Below, piece by piece: positions 55,105-63,583 of a stretch of 64,000 nucleotides of DNA; position 1 is the first letter of the stretch; each line of letters starts with the position of its first letter. The position numbers and the translations under genes are program-made. The notes under the pieces were generated by a model. The model saw only the letters and a program-made list of their open reading frames with translations, had not been told where the DNA came from and did not search any database. Source of the DNA: Ktedonospora formicarum (lineage in GTDB: Bacteria; Chloroflexota; Ktedonobacteria; Ktedonobacterales; Ktedonobacteraceae); the NCBI RefSeq assembly GCF_016587355.1, contig NZ_BNJF01000004.1, positions 62,001 to 126,000 on the forward strand. The letters run 5' to 3'.

Positions 55105-56547
55105 TTAGGCAATATTACAAGTAACACCATTGAGCTTAAATGTAGTCGGTATGCTATTCGTTCCGCTCCAGGAGCCATTGAAACCGAAACTTGTGTTGCC
55201 TCCAACCGCGATTGTGCCATTGTAGGAAACATTGGTCACGATGACCGAGCTGCCGGACTGCGTATAGCTCCCATTCCAGAGTTGAGTTATCACCTGACCA
55301 TTGGCAAACGTCCATGCCAGAGACCAGCTTGTGATGGTTGATGACCCTGTGTTATTGATGGTGACATTAGTCCCAAAACCGCCTGCCCATTGGTTGGTAA
55401 TCGCATAATGTACACTACATGCAGCCCCCGGAATAGGCGTTGAGGTAGGACTCGGCGTTGGGGTACGTGTTGGTGTCGTCGTCGGTGTAGGTGTGCCGCC
55501 CACGCCTCCATTCAAAACCTGGAGCACGGCGTTGTAAGCGAGTTTCGGATTGTAGTTATCATCGAACAGGAGGGCAGCTCCCTGCCCAGGGAAAAAGCCT
55601 GGAATCCAGGAGTCAGCATCGCCCACGCCCCAAACGGTGATATCGTTACAGCGAGACACTGCCAGACATGCTGTGACAACCCGCGAATAGTCAGTAGCCT
55701 GTTGTTGAAGATTCGCGCTGCTGGCCGGTGTGGGCATACGAATATCCAGTTCTGTAATCTGCACATCAACACCAAGGTTAGCAAAACGTTGCAGATTAGC
55801 CTGGAAATCTGATGGGACCTGACCCACAATCAGATGGGCCTGGAAGCCCACACAATCGATTGGAACACCCCGTGATTTGAAATCCTGCACCAATGCATAG
55901 ACAGCATTGCTCTTCGCATTCTGACCCTCTATGTTATAGTCATTGATGCATAATTTGGCGTTTGGGTCAGCGGCTCGTGCGGCCCGGAAAGCGTCTTCAA
56001 TATAAGCATTGCCAATAAGATTCTGGAATGGATTGCTTCGACGTGTCCCGTCTTCATTAAATGCCTCGTTGACGACATCCCAGTACCAGATTTTTCCCTG
56101 AAAGTGCGTTACCTCAGTAGTCACATGGTTGTTCATAGCCTGCAAAAGATCAGAACCAGAGCTGATATTGCTGACCCAACCAGGAAGCTGACTGTACCAG
56201 ACCAGTGTATGACCGCGAATCTTCATGCTGTGGCTCTGGGCATGACTCACAATGGCATCGGCAGGGGCAAAATTAAATGATCCTCGCGATGGTTCGGTGG
56301 TATCCCATTTCATCTCGTTGCCAGGAGTCGTACCAGCAAACTCACGGTCAAAGACAGTGGTATAGGGTGTGGTGCCAAGTCGATTGCCCTCAACGGCTGC
56401 CGCGAAGACCCGACCCTGCGCCGCAGCCGCGGCACCAAGAGTAGTAGCGGCTAACGCTCTGGTAAAAAACAAACTACTGATCGCAGTGAAAAGCAACAAC
56501 CCAAGTGGAATAATAAATACTCTTTTGTGCAGAACACGACAAAACAT
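55105..56547 (-). CDS. xyn10: Endo-1,4-beta-xylanase, GH10 with CBM2
   Basis: 480 aa. Signal peptide to about residue 33 (IIPLGLLLFTAISSLFFTRA). GH10 domain about 40-345: acid/base Glu in WDVVNEAFNEDG, nucleophile Glu in QITELDIRMP, and CVGFQAHLIVGQ. A Pro/Thr linker (TPTPTTTPTRTPTPSPT) leads to a family 2 carbohydrate-binding module (about 375-480), CSVHYAITNQWAGGFGTNV, with surface Trp residues. Secreted; cuts xylan chains. Divergent from the deacetylase gene and framed by LacI-type operators. Confidence 0.95.
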   Translation of the reverse strand: MFCRVLHKRVFIIPLGLLLFTAISSLFFTRALAATTLGAAAAAQGRVFAAAVEGNRLGTTPYTTVFDREFAGTTPGNEMKWDTTEPSRGSFNFAPADAIVSHAQSHSMKIRGHTLVWYSQLPGWVSNISSGSDLLQAMNNHVTTEVTHFQGKIWYWDVVNEAFNEDGTRRSNPFQNLIGNAYIEDAFRAARAADPNAKLCINDYNIEGQNAKSNAVYALVQDFKSRGVPIDCVGFQAHLIVGQVPSDFQANLQRFANLGVDVQITELDIRMPTPASSANLQQQATDYSRVVTACLAVSRCNDITVWGVGDADSWIPGFFPGQGAALLFDDNYNPKLAYNAVLQVLNGGVGGTPTPTTTPTRTPTPSPTSTPIPGAACSVHYAITNQWAGGFGTNVTINNTGSSTITSWSLAWTFANGQVITQLWNGSYTQSGSSVIVTNVSYNGTIAVGGNTSFGFNGSWSGTNSIPTTFKLNGVTCNIA

Positions 56548-56802
56548 CCTTGTTTTCCTTTCTGTCCTTCCATCAAGGTGTCCACTTGAGACGAAACTGC
56601 TTTCAAGTACATATGTTATTCACTCCTCACATCGTCAGTACATACAGCCATGTTAGGTACTGGATGAGAGGCTTAGCTCCTCCAAGCCTCTTTCTTTCTA
56701 CCGTACTCGAAAAGCATACACGCCTTGACGCCGAAGCATCCCAGACAATGGCGTCTTGCGAAAGAAAGGTATACTCTTTGCTACTCGGAATTGGCAAAAT
56801 TT

Positions 56803-56818
56803 ATGATAGCGCTTTCAT
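56803..56818. promoter_or_regulatory. LacI-type operator 1
   Basis: ATGATAGCGCTTTCAT, near-perfect palindrome, 13 bp downstream of the xylanase -10 box. Confidence 0.7.
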
Positions 56819-56830
56819 AACACTAATCAA

Positions 56831-56859
56831 GATATACTCTATTATTGGTATGATGTCAA
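56831..56859 (-). promoter_or_regulatory. Xylanase promoter
   Basis: On the minus strand TTGACA (56859-56854), 17-bp spacer, TATATC (56836-56831). The segment AATAGAGTATATCTT is the same as in the divergent promoter at 57045-57074. Confidence 0.7.
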
Positions 56860-56877
56860 GCCTTTACTGAGAAAAAG

Positions 56878-56893
56878 CTGATAGCGCTTGCAA
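56878..56893. promoter_or_regulatory. LacI-type operator 2
   Basis: CTGATAGCGCTTGCAA, one good and one weak half-site, upstream of the xylanase -35 box. Confidence 0.55.
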
Positions 56894-57009
56894 AATGATA
56901 TGGAGGGATTCCGCCTTACAAAATAGCAAATTTTTGAAGAAGAGAGGGGAATTGCGAGCTTGTCAGCATGGCTTTTGCTAAATAGGTGTGTGGTAAATTC
57001 GCATGAGAG

Positions 57010-57029
57010 AAATGATAGCGTTATCATTT
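57010..57029. promoter_or_regulatory. LacI-type operator 3
   Basis: AAATGATAGCGTTATCATTT, palindrome with one mismatch, 15 bp upstream of the deacetylase -35 box. Confidence 0.7.
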
Positions 57030-57044
57030 CTTTTAACAGAAATC

Positions 57045-57074
57045 TTGACAACAGGCCCGAGAATAGAGTATATC
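57045..57074 (+). promoter_or_regulatory. Deacetylase promoter
   Basis: TTGACA (57045-57050), 18-bp spacer, TATATC (57069-57074), followed by operator 4. Confidence 0.65.
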
Positions 57075-57088
57075 TTCATTAACGTCAT

Positions 57089-57104
57089 GTGAGCGCTATC
57101 ATAC
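57089..57104. promoter_or_regulatory. LacI-type operator 4
   Basis: TGTGAGCGCTATCATA, 14 bp downstream of the -10 box of the deacetylase promoter. Confidence 0.6.
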
Positions 57105-57133
57105 CACATCAATGAAGATAGCTAATTGGGCTG

Positions 57134-57859
57134 TTGGTTTCTTCGGCATGGACAAATCCAAACTCTAGCATTCACCTCCCCGGCAAGCAAGCTGACCGCC
57201 ACGCCGCCAAAGGAGCTCGACCTGGCCCAAATGGGATGGTGATAAATTTGAGTATGACTCATGGGAATCGTGCTTTACCAAAGGTCGCCTTGACGTTTGA
57301 TGATGGCCCTGGTATCTACACCCAACAAATCCTGGCTATTCTCGAAAAGTATAGCGTTCAAGCGACATTTTTTTTCATAGGACAAAATGTCGCGCAATAT
57401 CCTATGTATGTGCGACGGACGCTCACCGGGGGGCACGCCATTGGGAACCATACGTTCACGCACCCCCACCTCCCAACCCTCCCGTCCACGGCCATCTATG
57501 AAGAACTGGCGCGGACGCAAAGCTCAATCCTGAGTGTAGCAGAAACAATCACAACTATCTTCCGCCCTCCTTACGGAGAATATACTCCGAAGGTCATTAC
57601 GATAGCCAACCAACTTGATCTGACAGTCATTACCTGGAGCGCGGACGCCAGCGATTGGCATGACCCCCAACCATCATCAACTCAGATTGCCGAGAGTATC
57701 CTTGACGCCGCTGACAATGGAGCAATTTTCTTGCTTCATGAAGGCAACGGCAATCGAGCGAATACGGTCGCGGCCCTCCCAACCATCATTGAAGGTTTAC
57801 AGGAACGCGGATTGCAACTGGTGACAATCCCCCAGATGCTCACGGATCTCAAGCGCTAA
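57134..57859 (+). CDS. Polysaccharide deacetylase, CE4 NodB-like
   Basis: 241 aa from a TTG at 57134; no ATG near the start has a good ribosome site, and an ATG at 57236 is an alternative. NodB motifs are complete: VALTFDDGP (catalytic Asp and metal Asp), GNHTFTHPHL (HxxxH metal ligands), RPPYGEY, WSADASDWHDP and FLLHEGNG (catalytic His). CE4 enzymes remove acetyl groups from xylan, chitin or peptidoglycan; with the xylanase divergent to it, acetylxylan is plausible. No signal peptide is visible, odd for this role. Confidence 0.88.
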   Translation: MVSSAWTNPNSSIHLPGKQADRHAAKGARPGPNGMVINLSMTHGNRALPKVALTFDDGPGIYTQQILAILEKYSVQATFFFIGQNVAQYPMYVRRTLTGGHAIGNHTFTHPHLPTLPSTAIYEELARTQSSILSVAETITTIFRPPYGEYTPKVITIANQLDLTVITWSADASDWHDPQPSSTQIAESILDAADNGAIFLLHEGNGNRANTVAALPTIIEGLQERGLQLVTIPQMLTDLKR

Positions 57860-58043
57860 GAACCGCGTTACCATACTACAAAAGTTTATAGCCCTTTATC
57901 TCCAGCCATGACGAAAGCGGTATCATCAGCGCTTGACAGTCTCAGGAGTTAACAACAGTGATTCATTTCATGCTCAAATGTGTTCTAACATAGGTAAGAC
58001 AAACACATTTGCCCTTCCCATTCCAGCATGATACAATGCATAC

Positions 58044-58229
58044 ATGAATGCAAATGAGTACAGCAACTTGCGCATTCGCAAGGACACACAAAGGAAATTA
58101 AAACTGGTTGCGGCGCTCTCAGAGGAGAGTATGCTTGATGTTCTTGATCGTCTTGTCTCGCAGGAGCTTGAACGTTTGCAACGGGAAGGAACTCGCCACC
58201 ATGCTGCTTTGTACAAAGATCAAGATTAA
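58044..58229 (+). CDS. Small ribbon-helix-helix protein accompanying tnpB
   Basis: 61 aa. NLRIRKDTQRKLKLVAALSE then SMLDVLDRLVSQELERLQ fits a ribbon-helix-helix (Arc/CopG) DNA-binding fold: beta-strand, then two helices. Its 3' end overlaps the start of the tnpB reading frame (ATG at 58201) by 29 bp, so the two are translationally linked. Such small RHH genes accompany solo tnpB elements; probably a repressor of the element. Confidence 0.75.
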   Translation: MNANEYSNLRIRKDTQRKLKLVAALSEESMLDVLDRLVSQELERLQREGTRHHAALYKDQD

Positions 58230-60134
58230 GGTGAGTGAGCAGGACGCCGCCACGTTTGAGTTCATGCAGGGGAAGTGCCGGGGGCGTGCGCTATGAGGCG
58301 CATCGTAGTATCCCTGGCCCAACCAGGTAGAACTGAGAGGAATGTTCTAGGGTTGACGGCTCACCTTTGGCCTGAAAAGGCTAAGGGGACAGTAGCATGC
58401 CGATAACGCGAGAGGTATCTGAAAGCACTGTAAGATGCGCCTCGCAAGACCCGCGCGATATGGTAAAGGCTAAACTGCTTGAAACCCAATCTCCATTGGG
58501 GTTCACATTCCCCCATTGGTAGAGTGCTTGAAACCAATGTCATGAGATGCAAGGGCCTGAGTCCGCGACCCCTGCAACCTCTTTCTCATGAGCGATGGCT
58601 AACGAAGCCACCTAAAGAGATGAATGGGTTACCTACGTCGCGCTCGGACGTACTACGATGACGTACCATAGGATCATCTACAGGGAGAGATCCCCACGAT
58701 GACGGACATCCCATAGTAGTCAGAGGAAAGGAAAGCTTTCTACACGGCAAAGGGGGTGAGGTGATGAGATACTCAGAAAAGCGAGGTACTTGAGATAAGG
58801 ACAGCCGAAACCGTCCTGAGTATCATTCAAGAACGTGGCCTACAGGAACGTAGGCATCGAACCTTGAACATCACTGGCGAGCCGGATGAGTCGAAAGGTT
58901 CAAGTTCGGTTCTGAGGGAGACTGAGAGAAAAGGAGCAAGCAAGTGAAACCTCGCTCCCAGTCTACCCTACTCTATAACTGGCAGGTGATGAGGCTCCGA
59001 GAGGGCGAGAAGTGGAATCTCTATGAAGCCAAGAAGAGCCTGCAAGCGAGCAAGGTCCATGATCCTGAGCTTATTCAGGTGTACGGCAAATTGCTTCATG
59101 AGGTGTATTTTCGTCTTGACTCTGCCATGAAAGCCTTTTACCGCAGAGTGAAAGCAGGCGAAACACCGGGCTTCCCGCGAGTGCGCCCATGCCACTCTTT
59201 CTTCACGCTCTGCTATCCAGCCATGTACATCAAGGTTGAAGGTGATACGCTCATTTTGCCGACAGGAGGGAAGGGCAAAAACAAGCGATATCCCAACATT
59301 GTCGCCCATCTCACAGAAATACCACCTGAAGGATACAGAGAGGTTGCCATTAGTCGGGACGCCAGAGGCAACTACTACGCCTCATTCGTGGCTGATCGTG
59401 GGGGAGAGTCGTGTGAGTACGATGGAGTGGTTGCCTTTGACCTAGGAATCAAGACACTGGCAACCGGCGTCAATGAACAAGGCAGGTTCTACCACATTGG
59501 CGGGTGCAAAGGAAGACAGTGGTATACCCGCCAACTGGATAAGATCAGATCGAAGCGAGACACATGTAAGAAAAAGTCACGCCGCTATAAGCATCTTTCT
59601 CAGGTGTACAAGCGCGTGAGCGAGAAAAAACGCAAGAAGCAGCGAGATAGCCTGCATAAGGCATCCCATCTCATAGCCCACAAAATGGTTGAGAGAACCG
59701 TTGTGGTCGGAGACCTTTCCCAAAGGCAAATGGTCATGAAAGAGCATCGCAAGCGCAACAAGCATCTGAATCGAGCAGTTTTTAATGAATGGGGACTCGC
59801 TACCTTCATGCACATGCTCACATACAAATGCCAGTTGTATGGGAAAGACCTTCAGTTCTTAGATGAGCGCAACACCTCCAAGCAATGTAGTAGCTGTGGA
59901 CATCTACAAGCCATGCCATTGTGGAAGAGAACCTATGCTTGCGTGGAATGTGGACTCGTGATGGATCGAGACGACAATAGCGCTCGAAACATTCTGACGA
60001 GGTTCCTTGCCCGGCTAGGGCCACACACTCAGCCTGAGTGCGGTGTGCTGCATACGATCCAAAGCAGCGGAGGAGTCGAGGAGGCTTCCTGTCAGGGACA
60101 AGTGCAGCAATTGAAGCTATTCGACTGTGCGTGA
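58201..60134 (+). CDS. tnpB: TnpB split by a group II intron (exon 1 58201-58285, exon 2 58972-60134)
   Basis: Joined exons give 1248 nt, 415 aa. Exon 1 (ATG 58201, AAGGAAC upstream) encodes MLLCTKIKIKVSEQDAATFE and FMQGKCRG; exon 2 continues LYNWQVMRLREGEKW. Joining at 58285/58972 makes the codon CTC (Leu) and restores KCRGLYNW. The RuvC-I Asp is in VVAFDLGIKTLATG and the RuvC-III Asp in VMDRDDNSARN. At RuvC-II the usual Glu is replaced: VVVGDLSQRQM. Zinc ribbon CSSCG/CVECG. Without splicing translation stops after 31 codons (TGA at 58294). An ATG-less reading from inside the intron (58944, GTG) has no role in the family. Confidence 0.85.
58286..58971 (+). mobile_element. ORF-less group II intron within tnpB
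   Basis: 686 nt. It begins GTGCGCTATGAGG and ends CCCTAC. The 5' domain stem GAGGCGCATC (58295-58304) pairs exactly with GATGCGCCTC (58434-58443). ACGGCAAAGGGGG near 58751 recalls the conserved region before intron-encoded proteins in group II introns, but no reverse transcriptase frame exists. Domain V (58879-58912) and domain VI are complete. Excision restores the tnpB frame. Being without a maturase, it must splice on its own or with a maturase from elsewhere. Confidence 0.88.
58879..58971 (+). ncRNA. Group II intron domains V and VI
   Basis: Domain V is 34 nt and folds completely: GAGCCG/CGGTTC, GA/TT, a two-base AG bulge, TGAG/TTCA and a GAAA tetraloop closed by TC/GG. The AGC catalytic triad is in GAGCCG. 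Domain VI pairs GGGAGACTG with CAGTCT-A-CCC, leaving one bulged A at 58965, seven nucleotides from the intron's 3' end, the usual branch-point distance. Confidence 0.88.
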
Positions 60135-60234
60135 GCACTTTTGAGTAGATTGAGAAAGGCAGTATAGAGTATTGATAAAGGTAGTGTTATGTAACCGCTT
60201 GCACGCTCCAGGCACCATTGAGAAGGGACTTCCA

Positions 60235-61290
60235 TTGAATCGAAAAATAACGAGTGATAAAAATGGCCTCGCACGCGATGTAACTATTTTCGATGTGGCC
60301 GAGAAGGCGGGAGTATCGCATTCCACCGTATCACGTGTGCTCAATAATAAAAACAATGTGAATGTGGAAACACGCGAGCGCGTTTTACAGGCAATGACAC
60401 AGCTCGGCTATGTCAGTAACGTCTCTGCCCGCAGCCTGGCGAGAGGTTCTTCACATGTCGTGGGTTTACTGGTCGATCATCTCAATACTGGCTATATGGG
60501 TGAGATCATCCGGGGAATTGATGAGGAACTCGAAGCCCATAACTATAACCTGATGCTCTATACAACTCATCGCCAGAAATACAAGGAAGCCGCCTATGTG
60601 ACCAAACTCACGCACGATTTTGCTGATGGCCTTATTCTGATTGTGCCTCGGAATGAAAAAGCCTATCTGGAGACCTTGCAGCAGCGCAAATTCCCTTACG
60701 TATTGATAGATTATCAGGGTTATAACCGCTATGTTCCTTCTATCATTACGACAAACCAGAAGGGAGGTTATGATGCTTGCAGTTATTTAATTGGCTTAGG
60801 GCATCGCAGAATCGGTTTTATCACGGGGGAAATGGCCTATGGTTGCTCGCCGGAACGCTTGGCAGGCTATCAGGCCGCGCTCGCTGAGCATGGCATCCCC
60901 TTTGATCCAGAACTGGTAAGTGAGGGCAATTTCCTGCAACCTCAGGGTTATCACTGCGCTCAGCATCTTCTCAGCTTACCTAAGCCACCCACGGCATTGT
61001 TCGTCTCGAACGACGTCATGGCCTTTGGTGCGATGGAGGCGGCGCGCGATCTCGGCTTTCGGATTCCCGATGATCTTTCAATTATTGGCTTTGATGACGT
61101 ACCACAAGCGGCGCATGTGCATCCACCACTCACGACCGTCTGTCAGCCCCTGGTCGAAATGGGGCGTAGCGCGGCCAATCTGCTCCTAAAATATATTGCC
61201 AATCCAAAGTCAGAAGTAGAGCGTGTTGAATTGTCCACCAGGCTCGTCATTCGTGAATCATGCCATGTTCCACGCGCTCTAACCGAGTAA
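60235..61290 (+). CDS. LacI-family transcriptional regulator
   Basis: 351 aa from a TTG at 60235 (GAAGGGACTTCCA upstream); the frame is open to 60172. DNA-binding VTIFDVAEKAGVSHSTVSRV then LNNKNNVNVETRERVL and hinge VSARSLARGSSHVVGLL. The ligand domain is like ribose-binding proteins: DHLNTGYMGEIIRGIDEEL, CSPERLAGYQAAL, SIIGFDDVPQAAHVHPP. It is the best candidate to bind the TGATAGCGCTATCA-like sites near 57 kb and to control xylan use. CCGCTTGCAC upstream may be its own weak operator. Confidence 0.93.
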   Translation: MNRKITSDKNGLARDVTIFDVAEKAGVSHSTVSRVLNNKNNVNVETRERVLQAMTQLGYVSNVSARSLARGSSHVVGLLVDHLNTGYMGEIIRGIDEELEAHNYNLMLYTTHRQKYKEAAYVTKLTHDFADGLILIVPRNEKAYLETLQQRKFPYVLIDYQGYNRYVPSIITTNQKGGYDACSYLIGLGHRRIGFITGEMAYGCSPERLAGYQAALAEHGIPFDPELVSEGNFLQPQGYHCAQHLLSLPKPPTALFVSNDVMAFGAMEAARDLGFRIPDDLSIIGFDDVPQAAHVHPPLTTVCQPLVEMGRSAANLLLKYIANPKSEVERVELSTRLVIRESCHVPRALTE

Positions 61291-61336
61291 GTCTTGTGTG
61301 ATAAAGAAGTATCAACGTCTTCAGATATGGTCAGCT

Positions 61337-61402
61337 TGCGAAAGTGTAAGAGGTTGGCTCAATTGTAAGTAGCAAATTGAGCCAACCCCTTGCACTTTCG
61401 CA
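61337..61402. terminator. Long bidirectional terminator
   Basis: 28-bp arms 61337-61364 and 61375-61402 (AGGTTGGCTCAATT against AATTGAGCCAACC and flanks) pair with two mismatches, loop 10 nt. It lies between two convergent genes, 46 bp past the LacI stop and 27 bp past the epimerase stop. Confidence 0.8.
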
Positions 61403-61429
61403 GGTATTGAAACCTTCTTGGTGCTTAAA

Positions 61430-62389
61430 CTATTTCTTTTGAAGGTAGGGCGACATCTTCAACATCTGGCTACGTACCACAGGGCGGAGCAATGGCAAGA
61501 CCAGACCCACAACCCCTTTAGGGCGAGTCGCGTCCGCCACATCACGCATAATCTCATCAAATGTATGGCGTTGGTACTGTAAAAGCGCCTGACTCTCTTC
61601 AGTGTCAAGCCAGTCGGTGCAATATGGCTTACTATCAGGAGCGAAGGCATTATCAGGTGGCGGCTGAATACCAAGTTCACCAAGGGTGCGGTTGAGGTAG
61701 TCCCGATAGCGAATCTGGCACTTAGAACCACCACCAATTAGCCAGACCTTACCCCAGATAGGACTGTGCATCCCATTGGCAATTGCCAGGCCCACATCAT
61801 AGGTATGCACCACCTCAATACGTGTGTTCAGAGGAATGGTATACATAATAGGGTGCATCTGACGCTCCTCCAAAGGAGGCACATCGCCAAAGCGATAGAT
61901 AGCCCAGACCAGACCAGAATTTCGCAGCATCTGCTCACCCTCAAGCTTATGCTGGGTATACTCATCAGTCGCTATGACAGGATCGGTCACACGACGCGGA
62001 GGCTCCTTATCCTGCGTGGGGCCAAAAACATCCAGGCTGGAGCTAAAGAGCATCTTCGGCTGTGGATTCTGCTCTTTCGCGGCCTCGATGATGTTGCGTG
62101 TCCCCCCAACATTGACCTCCTTGGCGAGTTGAGGATTCTCGTCGACGGCGGGCGGAATTATATAGGCAAGATGGATGATAACGTCCTGCCCCTTTACAGC
62201 CTCCGCGACGACCTGAGCATCGCGAATATCACCCCAAATAATTTCGACTTTCCCCTCAACTTGCTGAGCCTTCTTCTCGGCCTTCTTCGACTTGAGATCG
62301 AAGCAGCGAACCGTTTGCCCTTGCTCAATAAGGGCCTGCACAGTACTGAAGCCAACGTTACCAAAAGCTCCGGTTACGAGAATACGCAT
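61430..62389 (-). CDS. NAD-dependent epimerase/dehydratase (extended SDR)
   Basis: 319 aa from the ATG at 62389 (GAAGGAAAAG upstream). Rossmann motif RILVTGAFGNVGFSTVQALI at the N-terminus, VEIIWGDIRDAQVVAEAV, DVIIHLAYIIPP, and active-site SSLDVFGPT and YTQHKLEGEQML in place of the YxxxK (Tyr-Thr-Gln-His-Lys fits). Family role: epimerisation, dehydration or reduction of nucleotide sugars. Substrate unknown. It follows the HAMP membrane protein gene on the same strand with 44 bp between. Confidence 0.88.
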   Translation of the reverse strand: MRILVTGAFGNVGFSTVQALIEQGQTVRCFDLKSKKAEKKAQQVEGKVEIIWGDIRDAQVVAEAVKGQDVIIHLAYIIPPAVDENPQLAKEVNVGGTRNIIEAAKEQNPQPKMLFSSSLDVFGPTQDKEPPRRVTDPVIATDEYTQHKLEGEQMLRNSGLVWAIYRFGDVPPLEERQMHPIMYTIPLNTRIEVVHTYDVGLAIANGMHSPIWGKVWLIGGGSKCQIRYRDYLNRTLGELGIQPPPDNAFAPDSKPYCTDWLDTEESQALLQYQRHTFDEIMRDVADATRPKGVVGLVLPLLRPVVRSQMLKMSPYLQKK

Positions 62390-62433
62390 AAATATAACTT
62401 TTCCTTCTACAGCTTTATTTTGTAAATACCGAA

Positions 62434-63480
62434 TCAATATTGTGGCTCTGACGTGCTACCATAACGGGGAAGTGAGTGCGTCACGGCATTTCGAGCGGCA
62501 TTATTGAGTTCGATGATAACGGAATCAAGTGGAGTGCCAGTGGTGGGGAGGCGAACATCAGATAATCGTCCCATTGAGACCGCCTGGTGTAGCACGTTTG
62601 AAACCTGATACGCAGCCTGGCGCGTCGCGACGAGCATATCTGAATCGCTCTTCATACGTTGCATGCGATTGAGCAGATTATTGAGCGAGCCAGCGACATG
62701 CCAGAGCATATGGCCCTCGCTCAAGTTCACACGCACCGTCAAATCGCCGTTGCTGATACGTGCATGGGTCTCGGCGATCTTCTGGAAACCCTCTTCAAGT
62801 TGCTGCTTCTGCTGCATCTGAGTGCGTACATGTTGCGCAAGCTCTTGCTGCAATGAGACAATTTCCTCAGCCCGGTCAGCGCGTCGAATGGTATTGATCA
62901 TGTTGCGCATAATCGCGAATGTCATAGCGCCCACAATCAATTGAAGTGTAATAGGCACAATCAATGTAACTGTGAACAGTCCATCATCAAGCATCTGCTG
63001 ATACGCGGCTGTATGAGGGACAAACATGCTTAAAAGGGCAATAATTATGCAACACAACACGCCCACGATCAGAGATGAGATCGGTGGCATCAGTGCACCT
63101 GCCAGGATAATAGCAATGGTAAAGACGCTATAGAGCGGTAACAACGAGGGGTCCAGGGGATTCGTAGCCAGGACGGCGCCAATACAGACTAAGTTATATC
63201 CGACAAGGAAGGCCGCGCTGACATAATTCCATCCCATCTTCCCAAATATAAACGAGCAACTCAGCATTATAAGGACAGCGATCCCAATTGGTGGTGATGA
63301 GGGACTCTTGGGCGAAAAGAAGATCATGATTGGCGAGAGCGGGACAAAGATCACGGAAATAAGTAATAGGAAACTACTCGTTAACTGCGCGTAGCGAGTA
63401 CGCTCGCGCTCGCCTGGGGTCTTGTCTGGCCCGCGCTTTGGCAGGGACAATGCATACCACCAGGCCATAAATCGTTTCAT
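62434..63480 (-). CDS. Membrane protein with HAMP domain, no output domain
   Basis: 348 aa (AGGAGGAATGG upstream). Six transmembrane helices at about 35-215, a coiled coil (EEIVSLQQELAQHVRTQMQQ) and a HAMP-like segment about 240-300 (ETHARISNGDLTVRVNLS, SLNNLLNRMQRMKSD). There is no kinase, cyclase or methyl-accepting domain after HAMP, so a sensor without catalytic output, or a partner of another protein. Precedes the epimerase gene. Function unknown. Confidence 0.8.
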   Translation of the reverse strand: MKRFMAWWYALSLPKRGPDKTPGERERTRYAQLTSSFLLLISVIFVPLSPIMIFFSPKSPSSPPIGIAVLIMLSCSFIFGKMGWNYVSAAFLVGYNLVCIGAVLATNPLDPSLLPLYSVFTIAIILAGALMPPISSLIVGVLCCIIIALLSMFVPHTAAYQQMLDDGLFTVTLIVPITLQLIVGAMTFAIMRNMINTIRRADRAEEIVSLQQELAQHVRTQMQQKQQLEEGFQKIAETHARISNGDLTVRVNLSEGHMLWHVAGSLNNLLNRMQRMKSDSDMLVATRQAAYQVSNVLHQAVSMGRLSDVRLPTTGTPLDSVIIELNNAARNAVTHSLPRYGSTSEPQY

Positions 63481-63583
63481 GGTACCATTCCTCCTGACTC
63501 AGGGTCTCCGCGAAATCCAGATGTTCTAAAGCGTGTACGACGCCCTAACATGGCTGACACATCTGGTTCCTCGTAGAATGTTT

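Noticed and set aside
55435..55500. Repeated ACxCCx units as a possible tandem-repeat locus
   Set aside because: They encode the Pro/Thr linker of the xylanase.
58479..58661. 60-codon frame inside the intron as a small protein or homing factor
   Set aside because: No ribosome site; it lies in structured intron RNA and has no family resemblance.
61766..62425. 219-codon plus-strand frame
   Set aside because: Antisense to the epimerase.
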